Shown here: piece after piece, positions 35,401-42,560 of the stretch
Layout: every line of letters begins with the position of its first letter
Position numbering within the stretch: the first letter of the stretch is position 1
Source of the DNA: Micavibrio sp. UBA6212
GTDB taxonomy: Bacteria > Pseudomonadota > Alphaproteobacteria > Micavibrionales > Micavibrionaceae
NCBI GenBank assembly: GCA_002421905.1
Contig: DISK01000004.1
Coordinates: forward strand, 1 to 64,000
Length of the DNA: 64,000 bases
Direction of reading: 5' to 3'
Translations under genes and position numbers: made by a program
The notes under the pieces: generated by a model
The model's database searches: none
The model's input: the letters and a program-made list of their open reading frames with translations, nothing else
What the model was told of the DNA's origin: nothing

Positions 35401-35653
35401 CCGTGGCCGCCGCAATTCCGGCCACAGCCTGCGCGATGTCCTGATCGAAGCAGGTTCAATCCGTGCGCGCCCAATTCTGCTAACCGCGCTGGCGGCGATG
35501 ATCGGCGCAGTTGTTATTCTGGCTGACCCGATTTTCCAAGGTCTGGCGATCTCGCTGCTGTTTGGTCTGGCCTCTTCGACGGTGCTGACATTGCTGGTGA
35601 TTCCGGCGATCTACATCGTCATGCGCGATGATGACAAACCACAGACGTTATAG
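32444..35653 (+). CDS. RND-family inner-membrane efflux transporter
   Basis: This 1069-residue proton-driven pump has two repeats of six transmembrane helices and large periplasmic loops. The proton-relay aspartates are in FSIGILVDDAVVMVENISRHW near residues 410-425, and the C-terminal half contains GIIVRNSILLVDFIRGRR. It resembles AcrB-like transporters often linked to sulfide genes, not the heavy-metal CusA type. It is the last gene of the SqrR-like regulator/adaptor/pump unit. The substrate is unknown; a role in exporting reactive sulfur products or toxic organics is speculation. Confidence 0.93.
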   Translation: MSLGVSGFLTRLSISSPLTPLFLMTAIMLGVMALVSIPREEEPQISVPMVDISVLADGLKAPDAVELVTKPLEAIVKSVSDVEHVYSQTMDDRVMVTARFNVGTDSDDAMLRIHEKIRANYDQIPVGITEPLIVGRGINDVAIVTLTLSPKIDAATRWTDATLEDVAEKLRREIIKIEDVGLTYISGGSKDEIRVEPDPEKLASYGVTLQQLVGKIQQANRSFDAGYIQNNSIHKKLKAGQTLNPVPDISQLLLTTRDGRPVYVGDVAHITVSPRPATERVVTLDKRADGKLNRKPAVTLAISKRPDANAVIISEEIVDRVEKLKGIVLPDDVVVDVTRNYGETADDKANELLFHLGLATISIVLLIGWAIGWVEGAVTFVVIPTTIMLTLFASWLMGYTINRVSLFALIFSIGILVDDAVVMVENISRHWGMKDGRSKIQATIDAVSEVGNPTILATLTVVVALLPMLFVGGLMGPYMAPIPVNASIAMMISFVVAVTIAPWLMRIFSNYFPQTHHTDPAHDKIGILYRRLVTPVIKSKSVSRKFLYLVAAATMLSLVLFATKSVVVKLLPFDNKSELSLVVDLPEGATLEDTERTLLQLADKISDTPEITTMQAYAGTAAPFNFNGLVRHYYVRSTPEQGELQVNLTAKDDRSRSSHEIALGIREKLKDFPIDKGTSVKLVEVPPGPPVMATLLAEIYGPDAKTRRAAMEQIEQAFKSVPFVVDVDNSIGDRRPNWRVSIDQDQLEYFGVEQSDVYDTLSMLMNGTVVGYSHRGEERNPLEIAVRLPKSKMTWDEYLATIPVPANQIPGNRAVVELGNVVRGTDELGSYPIYRRDGHFAEMVQAELAGEYEAPIYGMFAVSDALDKMTWENPSLKPTIKYHGQPINEQQVTLLWDGEWEITYVTFRDMGIAFMVALLGIYVLVVAQFRSYTLPLVILTPVPLTLIGILFGHWVFGAAFTATSMIGFIALAGIIVRNSILLVDFIRGRRNSGHSLRDVLIEAGSIRARPILLTALAAMIGAVVILADPIFQGLAISLLFGLASSTVLTLLVIPAIYIVMRDDDKPQTL

Positions 35654-35897
35654 GATATCCTTGATAATGCCGAAGCTATAAACCCATTTATATTCTATGC
35701 AGAACGGAAATTGATTTGGGAATACGCTCAGAGATTTGGGCGTATACCGACATCAAATTAATATTTTTCCGGCTCAATAACTTTAGGTGCTAATGTTTTC
35801 TCTATTGCCGCCTTAATTATAACCATATGCTTTTAAAAAGCTTCGATATGCGTTGTTAAATCAGAAAGTGAAACGTCGGTGGCACTTAAGCAGCATA
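35654..35897. other. AT-rich spacer without a supported gene
   Basis: I find no RNA gene or terminator. A 22-codon minus-strand frame (35758-35826, ending APKVIEPEKY) and adjoining out-of-frame fragments could be remains of a decayed gene. Base composition shifts to AT-rich here and stays so until about 38.9 kb. Confidence 0.4.
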
Positions 35898-36896
35898 TTA
35901 ATTTGTCCTTTGTACTAGATTATTGGCTAATTTTTTTCGAAGAGATTTTAGATTTCTTGCTACGCCAATTTTTGGATTTAGTTTCAAAACTTTTTCGTAC
36001 GCGTCACATGCTTCTAAATACTTTCCCAATTTTTCTAAAATGAGACCTTCTAACTTAAGGGCATTATTGCCCCATCCATTTGAGTCTATAGGAATTATTT
36101 TTTTTGCTTTTAAAATACTTTCTAGGAGTAAATTTAGATCTTCAATTGAGAGATCTGGTTCTTTAAGTCTTTCTTCTATTGTTAGAACAATAGCCACATA
36201 GTCTTCTGAAGAAAGTTTATCCTTCTCAAATCTTTTTGGATCAAGAAAGACACCATCTGAACTATATCTATATTTACCAATGCCTTTGTGAACTACTATT
36301 ATCTGCTTTGCGGCTTCATCAAATTCATATTGAGTTGCCCAACCACTTGCAGGTATAACAGAAAATAACTCTTGTTCGGAAAATAAATCAAAGGCGGTCA
36401 GCTTGTTTCCATCAAAATGCTTAGCATTTGCAGTTTGGCAAACAGCTAGAGTCCCGCTGCATGAAATATCATTATTATATATGTTCGCAGAAAAGCGACG
36501 ATTAACTATAATTTTTCCATTTGGAGAAAAAACATAAAAATTCCCTTTAAGCCCTTCCCCTAAAAGCCAATCTTCAATGCAGCAGAAGCCATTATCACTA
36601 ACATGTCCATTATTAGGGCGTTCAAGGTCTAGGTCGATACAAATCTCATTCCTTTGAACATTGTATAACGTAAATCGACCATTGCCTTTATCTCGGTAGC
36701 CCCCAACTCCTCGACTTCTGTCAGAATCTATCCAAGTTACAATCCATTCTTTCGAAGTGGATATCCTATAGTTCCCAAAGTAATCTAAGCTTTTGATATA
36801 AAAAAAATGATCGTCACATTCCACCCCATTAGGATGTTTGCTTTGTTGTTTCTTATTACCTGTGAAGAAAGACCAAATGCTCATAGACTGCCCCAT
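35898..36896 (-). CDS. Unknown protein with C-terminal TPR-like repeat
   Basis: The function is unknown. Of 332 residues, the first 230 form many short strands (a WD- or beta-propeller-like pattern, with phrases such as FYVFSPNGKIIVNRRFS and LTAFDLFSEQELFSVIP). The last 60 contain a TPR-like unit, LGKYLEACDAYEKVLKLNP. There is no signal peptide or membrane helix. Codon use is AT-rich and unlike the core genes, suggesting acquisition. An internal start at MSIWSFF is possible. Confidence 0.55.
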   Translation of the reverse strand: MGQSMSIWSFFTGNKKQQSKHPNGVECDDHFFYIKSLDYFGNYRISTSKEWIVTWIDSDRSRGVGGYRDKGNGRFTLYNVQRNEICIDLDLERPNNGHVSDNGFCCIEDWLLGEGLKGNFYVFSPNGKIIVNRRFSANIYNNDISCSGTLAVCQTANAKHFDGNKLTAFDLFSEQELFSVIPASGWATQYEFDEAAKQIIVVHKGIGKYRYSSDGVFLDPKRFEKDKLSSEDYVAIVLTIEERLKEPDLSIEDLNLLLESILKAKKIIPIDSNGWGNNALKLEGLILEKLGKYLEACDAYEKVLKLNPKIGVARNLKSLRKKLANNLVQRTN

Positions 36897-37038
36897 AAAT
36901 TTTCTCTGGGCTTATAATGTATGTGTGATGTTTAGAACTCAATAGAATTATAAAGAAAATAGGTGTTACTCCAGTGAAAAACGGGGTGATTTCACGATGA
37001 CCTTAAAACACGATAACAATTTGATATAATTGGAAAAA

Positions 37039-37122
37039 TTATGGTGGCGGCGGAGGGATTTGAACCCCGACTAATAGATTATGTTCCTCTGCAAGTTCTT
37101 CGATGCTCCACTCTTTTTTCAT
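37039..37122 (-). pseudogene. Truncated reading frame ending in a tRNA fragment
   Basis: An ATG with an upstream AAGAG lies 9 bases after the stop of the antitoxin-like gene and starts MKKEWSIEELAEEHNLL. After about 13 codons the frame runs into tRNA-Met-derived DNA and stops after 27 codons. The start resembles the N-terminus of DUF4158 (Tn3-type transposases), but this is a short match judged by eye. It looks like the 5' stub of a gene cut off at the tRNA repeat. Confidence 0.4.
37042..37092 (-). repeat. Partial copy of the tRNA-Met 3' part
   Basis: This matches 38971-39023, the 3' two thirds of tRNA-Met including its CCA end, with about three substitutions and two one-base deletions, and then the match stops. 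The anticodon and T-arm are recognisable but the D-arm and 5' acceptor strand are missing, so it is not a functional tRNA. Together with the intact tRNA it flanks a 1.9-kb segment as direct repeats. Confidence 0.85.
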
Positions 37123-37131
37123 TTTTACTCT

Positions 37132-37476
37132 TTAATCCCTCAAAGAAACTGCCAGATTATCAGGCTGGGTTAACCCTTCATGTCCTAGTAGGGTATGTGT
37201 GACTTGGTTCAAATTATTCAGGCTGGGATTGCCAGAGGGGGAGAGCATCCGCATCAGGCTTTCTTTTGGAATGCTGGTTTTCTTTGCAAGGGTCACAAAA
37301 CCGATTGTGGCGTTGATATAGTCACGGATAAAAGCCTTGCCTGTTTGAACGTCATCACTGTTTCCAGCAACAATAAGCGCAATGCCCCGTGTAAGCATTC
37401 CGCGTCTGAATTTTTTATCACGCTGGGCGCGTTCGATAATTGTATCCTTAAAATCACGGGTTAAAGGCATATCCAT
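37132..37476 (-). CDS. Antitoxin-like helix-turn-helix protein
   Basis: This 114-residue protein starts MPLTRDFKDTIIERAQRD (after an MD extension) and contains NATIGFVTLAKKTSIPKESL followed by MRMLSPSGNPSLNNL. These are typical of small addiction-module-type DNA-binding proteins, in which the last phrase is the recognition helix. No toxin gene is found next to it; the downstream frame is truncated and the upstream gene is a large unknown. It may be a solitary remnant of a mobile element. Confidence 0.75.
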   Translation of the reverse strand: MDMPLTRDFKDTIIERAQRDKKFRRGMLTRGIALIVAGNSDDVQTGKAFIRDYINATIGFVTLAKKTSIPKESLMRMLSPSGNPSLNNLNQVTHTLLGHEGLTQPDNLAVSLRD

Positions 37477-37560
37477 TACCGTCCTAAGTTATCTAATAGC
37501 ATCATATATAGTTCTAACATATATGTTATCTTGGTTTTGGTTAGATTTTATTGATAATTT

Positions 37561-38817
37561 TTAGAATTCTTCAAATCTTATAGAGTACCAACCAGATGCT
37601 AGGCCCCCTATAAAACCTCCCTGAATTTTGGGGCCATAGTTGCCTGCAAAAGCAGTTCTTCCATAGTAGGGAGGGAGTTGAACTGATTGATCTATTTCTA
37701 ATTTTTTCCGTTCTCCATCTTGAATGCTATCTTTCCATGCTGGCCAGGCTTCCGATATTGCATGAACTACTCGCTTCCATATTCCGTGCGAAAGCCAGTA
37801 TATAGGTTGTGGTTTTTCTCTTTCAAAATAGGGTGGAGCCTTTATTTTTCCGTATAAGTCAGATGCCCAAAATTCTTGGCTGGGAGGTAACTTACGGAAT
37901 CCAAAATTATTACAATGGTGTATTTGTAGCCCATAGGATGGCGCGCTGCTGAAAGTAAGAAAAATATCTTCATCAACATATGTGTAATGCACGTATGTCA
38001 TGGGGTCTTCGCCCCTATGTGAGCCAGGGACAACTTTTGTCAAAAAGAAAAATGCCTTCTGATCTTCCCTATAAATATAGGGGACTTGATTTTGAAACCG
38101 GTCGATTGGGGATTTTTGGTCGTAATGCAGTACCCCATATGTTTCGTCGACTAGGAAATTTAGCTCTATATTCTTGTATGGGACTCCGGAGTCCATATAC
38201 CGCCATTTTGAAGGAGTGATGCAATTTAGGGGAGTGAGGGATGCGTCTGCAATAGGAATGTTTTTACTTTTCTCCAAAGGGTAATCTCGTCTATCTGAGA
38301 AAACTCTTTTCATGCGTGGGTTCCATTTTCCTTGTTGCCATGCCCCTATAGAAATTAATACTTCATGACGTCCTTCAAAGATCGCGTCAGGCCAACATAA
38401 GAGGGCATCCATCAAAAAGTCATCTATTCTTAACCACGTGTTATATTCAGGATTGGAGGGAAATGAGATGTTGTAGTTAACAATGATATGCATTCCCCCG
38501 AGAGTGATGGCGTTTTCACCCGAGTGCAATTTCTTTTGCCGGTCTTTGTGGTGGACAATCGTTATGTGGAGAGGTTGTTGGATCTCGTCATCTTTGTATA
38601 ACAGTTTAATTTCTAAGGAATGGCTTATTTCGTCTGTGTTGCCGCCAACCTGACATAGTTTTATCCCTTTCTCTTTTTCAATGTGATCCCATCCTTTAAA
38701 GAATTTTGCAGGATCGCTTTCTTTGGATATTTCTAGGATTTGTATTTCTTGTTTTGTTTGGGTGTTCCGCATGCGCCACGGGGCATCATCGTATTCATAC
38801 CATCCATAAGTTCTCAT
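37561..38817 (-). CDS. Unknown protein, island-borne (418 aa)
   Basis: I do not recognise a family. The 418-residue protein is rich in aromatic residues (many Trp and Tyr, e.g. YWLSHGIWKRVVHAISEAW). It has no signal peptide, membrane helix or cysteine cluster, and the predicted structure appears mostly beta, with a Gly-rich end (GGFIGGLASGWYSIRF). It lies alone between the tRNA-Met fragment and the intact tRNA-Met, and its codon use is AT-rich, so it is probably island cargo. Confidence 0.55.
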   Translation of the reverse strand: MRTYGWYEYDDAPWRMRNTQTKQEIQILEISKESDPAKFFKGWDHIEKEKGIKLCQVGGNTDEISHSLEIKLLYKDDEIQQPLHITIVHHKDRQKKLHSGENAITLGGMHIIVNYNISFPSNPEYNTWLRIDDFLMDALLCWPDAIFEGRHEVLISIGAWQQGKWNPRMKRVFSDRRDYPLEKSKNIPIADASLTPLNCITPSKWRYMDSGVPYKNIELNFLVDETYGVLHYDQKSPIDRFQNQVPYIYREDQKAFFFLTKVVPGSHRGEDPMTYVHYTYVDEDIFLTFSSAPSYGLQIHHCNNFGFRKLPPSQEFWASDLYGKIKAPPYFEREKPQPIYWLSHGIWKRVVHAISEAWPAWKDSIQDGERKKLEIDQSVQLPPYYGRTAFAGNYGPKIQGGFIGGLASGWYSIRFEEF

Positions 38818-38969
38818 GGTTTTACTCCTTTGGAAATTTTTTCAACGTAATCTGCCCAATCTTGCATCATCTTGGTTCGTTCATGCATGATAATAATCTG
38901 AAGTTGATAAAAACCTCAAGTACCCACAGGGTTATTTTGAACGTAAGTGAATGGGGAAAATCTGTGATA

Positions 38970-39044
38970 TGGTGGCGGCGGAGGGATTTGAACCCCCGAC
39001 CAAAGGATTATGATTCCTCTGCTCTACCGCTGAGCTACGCCGCC
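38970..39044 (-). tRNA. tRNA-Met (anticodon CAT, elongator-like)
   Basis: The gene reads GGCGGCG (complement of 39038-39044) and pairs with CGCCGCC, followed by A and an encoded CCA. The anticodon arm GAGGA-ATCATAA-TCCTT contains CAT, and the T-arm is GGGGGTTCAAATCCC. The GAATCATAATC loop context is typical of elongator tRNA-Met; tRNA-Ile2 (CAT) cannot be fully excluded. It lies 44 bases downstream of mnmA on the same strand. Confidence 0.93.
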
Positions 39045-39088
39045 ACGGCAAAAAGTGAAGCACTATATGCGAAAAAACGCAGACTTTG

Positions 39089-40246
39089 TCAAGCGGCTTT
39101 TGCCATAGAACAAAGCTCGGTGGATATAATCCATCCGCCGCCAATAACGCGCTGATCCTTATAACAAACGGCGGCCTGCCCCGGAGAAATGCCATATTGT
39201 GGCGTGTCCAGCATCAAGGTCGCCGATCCATCTTCGTGACGGGTCAGGGTCGCGGTGACGGCGCGGGTCATTGATCTTAATTTAACCTCGACACAAATCG
39301 GGGCGTCGGATGAATGATCGAGCCAGTTACAGCTTTTAAGGCGCACAACGTCCCGCGCCAGAGCTTCCTTGGGGCCAACCAGAACCTTCGCGCTTTCGGC
39401 ATCGACCGCGACGACATAAAGCGGCTCGTTATTCTCGGTAAATCCACCACCGATGCCCAACCCTTTACGCTGTCCGACCGTATAATGGATAATGCCCTGA
39501 TGGGTTCCCAGAACGCGGCCATCCAGATGGATAATCTGCCCCGGTTGTTCGGCGTGCGGGGCGATCTTTTTAACCACCGATGCATAATCTCCGTTCGGCA
39601 CAAAACAGATATCTTGTGAATCAGGTTTATCGGCATTGACCAGGCCCAGACGCTCTGCGTGCTGGCGCGTTATATCTTTTGTCCATCCGCCCAGCGGAAA
39701 GCGCAGAAAATCAAGCTGTTCCTGAGTGGTGGCAAACAGGAAATAACTCTGGTCCTTGCCAGCGTCTGTGGCGCGGTGCAACTCCGCAATGCCGTCTTCA
39801 TTGACGATGCGTTGAATATAATGGCCCGTGACCATGCAATCGGCGTCAAGGTCGCGGGCGACTTGCAACAAATCCTTGAATTTGACGGTCTGGTTACATT
39901 TGACGCACGGAATGGGTGTTTCGCCTTTCAGGTATGACTCGACAAAATCCTCAATGACCGACTGACGGAAATTGCTTTCGTAATTCAAAACATAATGGGG
40001 AAAGCCGCGCTCTTCGGCAACGCGTTTGGCATCGTAAATATCTTTGCCCGCGCAACACGCCCCTTTTTTTGCAATGGCGTCACCGTAATCATAAAGCTGT
40101 AAGGTAATGCCCACAACGTCATAACCTTGTTCGTGGAGCAAGGCCGCCGCCACAGAGGAATCAACGCCGCCCGACATGGCAACCACCACGCGGGTCTCGG
40201 CAGGGGGCTTGGCAAAGCCTAACGAGTTGATCTGTTTTGACATCAT
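39089..40246 (-). CDS. mnmA: tRNA-specific 2-thiouridylase MnmA
   Basis: MnmA makes 2-thiouridine at the wobble position 34 of tRNA-Lys, Glu and Gln. The protein has about 385 residues. The PP-loop VAMSGGVDSSVAAALL lies near residues 22-37, the catalytic cysteines are in PCVKCNQTVKF and SQDICFVP, and the C-terminal barrel ends in PGQAAVCYKDQRVIGGGWI. I start at ATG 40246 because the in-frame extension to 40282 begins with TTG and has no homology. Its sulfur donor, a cysteine desulfurase, is encoded 1 kb away. Confidence 0.96.
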   Translation of the reverse strand: MMSKQINSLGFAKPPAETRVVVAMSGGVDSSVAAALLHEQGYDVVGITLQLYDYGDAIAKKGACCAGKDIYDAKRVAEERGFPHYVLNYESNFRQSVIEDFVESYLKGETPIPCVKCNQTVKFKDLLQVARDLDADCMVTGHYIQRIVNEDGIAELHRATDAGKDQSYFLFATTQEQLDFLRFPLGGWTKDITRQHAERLGLVNADKPDSQDICFVPNGDYASVVKKIAPHAEQPGQIIHLDGRVLGTHQGIIHYTVGQRKGLGIGGGFTENNEPLYVVAVDAESAKVLVGPKEALARDVVRLKSCNWLDHSSDAPICVEVKLRSMTRAVTATLTRHEDGSATLMLDTPQYGISPGQAAVCYKDQRVIGGGWIISTELCSMAKAA

Positions 40247-40359
40247 GCGGGGCAATATAGGCAAATCGGTTATAAAAAGCAAGAATTTGACATATTAATA
40301 CGGGCTTTTCTTTTTTTTGGCATTTTGCTATAGGAGATGTCCAAAATTAAGGAAAAACA

Positions 40360-40953
40360 ATGAAATCATTTACCTATTTCTCCGGCGCTCATGCGGGCAA
40401 CAAGCCGGAATACCTTGAATCTGCGCGTATAGTCGGAACCTATCTCGGTCAAAAAGGGTGTTTTACCAAATATGGCGGGTCACGAACCGGCCTGATGGGG
40501 GAGTTTTGCTTTGCGTATCTGGAGGCTCAGAAAGAACATTCCAGTACTGGAAAAATCGTGGGCATTTTGCCACAAAAATATTTCAGTGTGAACAATCCGG
40601 ATAAAATCGGGATCGAATATATCGTCACCGAAACCTTATCCGAACGCAAAAACATGCTGATTAAAGATGTTGATGCATTTTTGGTGATGCCGGGTGGCAC
40701 GGGAACCATGGATGAAATTTATGAGATAATCGAAACGGATTATCTGCCCGCCGACCGTGACCCGACGATCAAGGATTATTCAATCCGCCCGATTTTTATT
40801 CTGAATCTTTTAGGATATTACGACTCAACAAAAGCCCAGTTGGATCACATGGTCGCAGAAGGATTTCTGATTCCAAAAAAAGTCGAAAGCCTGTTCTTTT
40901 ACGACACGATAGAAGACTATATCGCGGCACTGGACAGATTTTTGGAATGCTAG
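40360..40953 (+). CDS. LOG-family protein (Rossmann-like nucleoside monophosphate phosphoribohydrolase fold)
   Basis: This 197-residue protein has GGSRTGLMGEF near residue 40 and the signature VMPGGTGTMDEIYE near 109-122, plus the Arg of SERKNMLI. These are the active-site elements of LOG proteins, which release bases from nucleoside monophosphates. The family also includes proteins with other nucleotide roles, so the activity is inferred. It is divergent from mnmA and convergent with the ferredoxin gene. Confidence 0.85.
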   Translation: MKSFTYFSGAHAGNKPEYLESARIVGTYLGQKGCFTKYGGSRTGLMGEFCFAYLEAQKEHSSTGKIVGILPQKYFSVNNPDKIGIEYIVTETLSERKNMLIKDVDAFLVMPGGTGTMDEIYEIIETDYLPADRDPTIKDYSIRPIFILNLLGYYDSTKAQLDHMVAEGFLIPKKVESLFFYDTIEDYIAALDRFLEC

Positions 40954-40960
40954 GTGTGTA

Positions 40961-41302
40961 TTAAAGCCAGTCCGGTTTTGAACCGGGCAGGGCAACAACC
41001 AGACCGTCCAGTTCGTCTGTCACAATAATCTGGCAGGACAGGCGCGAACGCTTGGTCAGGTTAAACGCCAGATCGAGCATGTCTTCTTCTGCTTCGGAAA
41101 TATCGCCTTCGTCGGGCATAACCTCGTCCCACCAATCGGGATGCACATAAACATGGCACGTTGCGCAGGCGAGTGATCCGCCGCAAGCGCCTTCGATTTT
41201 GTCCATGGAGTGTTTGACGGCGACTTCCATCACCGACAACCCAACGGGCGCATCAATCGTTTTGGTGGAACCATCCACCTGAATAAAATGAATCTGGGGC
41301 AT
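40961..41302 (-). CDS. fdx: Adrenodoxin-type 2Fe-2S ferredoxin
   Basis: This 113-residue electron carrier has cluster cysteines at 40, 46 and 49 (GACGGSLACATCH) and 90 (RLSCQI), the C-X5-C-X2-C...C pattern of ISC-type ferredoxins that supply electrons for Fe-S assembly. The ATG at 41302 lies five bases after the cysteine desulfurase stop codon, so the pair forms an operon. The longer frame from 41344 overlaps the upstream gene and is unlikely. Confidence 0.93.
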   Translation of the reverse strand: MPQIHFIQVDGSTKTIDAPVGLSVMEVAVKHSMDKIEGACGGSLACATCHVYVHPDWWDEVMPDEGDISEAEEDMLDLAFNLTKRSRLSCQIIVTDELDGLVVALPGSKPDWL

Positions 41303-41307
41303 AAAAA

Positions 41308-42411
41308 CTAATCCTTGAATAAACGGGAGCTGACCTTGTCCCACACGGCAATAAATTGCTCAACTTCTTTTTCAGTTGTAGTGTGACCGAGTGACACACG
41401 TAACGATGCAATTTGTGGGGATGCTTCGATCCCCATGGCGGTCAATGTATAAGATAGCTTGGTTGACCCGCTGGAACAGGCCGATCCGGCGCTCAACGCA
41501 ATACCCTCCAGATCAAATGCCATCAACAAAGTCTCGCCGCTTTTGCTTTCGACAATCACCATGGATGTGTTGGCCACGCGCGGAGCCTCTTGTCCCAGAA
41601 TGCGGACACGGTTTGATGTTTTGCGGATATGGGATTCAATTCGGTCACGCCAGATAGAAAGTTTTTGATAGTCGTCAAGGACGGAACAGGCATCGACCGC
41701 TGCCGCACCGAACGCGGCAATTCCTGCAACGTTGACCGTGCCGCCCCGTTGCCGGCGTTCTTGTCCTCCCCCTTGAACAAGACGAGGAACCTGAAGACCG
41801 GCAGCACAGACTAATGCGCCGACACCATGAGTCCCGCCGATTTTATGGGCCGAGATAGTCATGAAATCAACGCCAAGACTTTCGCGGGTGATGGGCAACC
41901 GCCCAAAGGCCTGAACCGCGTCACAATGAACCAACGCACCAACGGCTTTGGCCATGCGGGCAATTTCCTGAATGGGTTGGATAACGCCGGTTTCATTATT
42001 GACCATCATCACCGACACCAACGCGGGCGGGGTGGGGTGGTTCAACATCTCTTGCAAGGCATCCAGATCAATCACGCCATTTTGCTGAACCGGAATTTTC
42101 TCGGCCGCAACACCGCACTCCATGATGGAAGGATGTTCGATGGATGAAATCAGAATACGTTGTCCGGCAAATCCTTTCAGGATGGTGTTATTGCCCTCTG
42201 TTGCGCCGGAATTGAAAATAATCTGTTGTGCATCGACATTCAGAATCTCGCCGATTTGGCGCCGCGCCGTCTCGACATGCTTGTTGGCCTGTCGCCCGAA
42301 GGAATGGACAGATGCCGCATTCCCCACTTCGGACATGATGGAAGTGGCTAAATCAAAGGCCTTGGGCCGGATCGGTGTGGTGGCATTGTGGTCAAAAAAT
42401 AAATTTGTCAT
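41308..42411 (-). CDS. Cysteine desulfurase (NifS/IscS family)
   Basis: This PLP enzyme of 367 residues mobilises sulfur from cysteine as a persulfide. The PLP lysine is Lys190 (ISAHKIGGTHGVG), the nearby His stacks on the cofactor (IEHPSIMEC), and the catalytic cysteine is Cys312 in SAGSACSSG on the flexible loop. The short loop suits a NifS-like group I enzyme. It is followed by an Fe-S ferredoxin gene. It may serve Fe-S assembly and MnmA thiolation. No IscU or regulator gene is adjacent. Confidence 0.94.
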   Translation of the reverse strand: MTNLFFDHNATTPIRPKAFDLATSIMSEVGNAASVHSFGRQANKHVETARRQIGEILNVDAQQIIFNSGATEGNNTILKGFAGQRILISSIEHPSIMECGVAAEKIPVQQNGVIDLDALQEMLNHPTPPALVSVMMVNNETGVIQPIQEIARMAKAVGALVHCDAVQAFGRLPITRESLGVDFMTISAHKIGGTHGVGALVCAAGLQVPRLVQGGGQERRQRGGTVNVAGIAAFGAAAVDACSVLDDYQKLSIWRDRIESHIRKTSNRVRILGQEAPRVANTSMVIVESKSGETLLMAFDLEGIALSAGSACSSGSTKLSYTLTAMGIEASPQIASLRVSLGHTTTEKEVEQFIAVWDKVSSRLFKD

Positions 42412-42560
42412 GGTTTTTCACCTTCAAGTCTTGAAATACAAAATATCCACAACAAAATCAATATGTTATAAGAAACTATTGGACTTATGGACAGAAAATG
42501 GTCTATACCTCAAAAAAATTAAACATAAACGCATTTATACGGGAACCATACGGAAAACAT

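Noticed and set aside
37042..37110. A second functional tRNA-Met
   Set aside because: The homology stops in the anticodon arm; the D-arm and 5' acceptor strand are missing.
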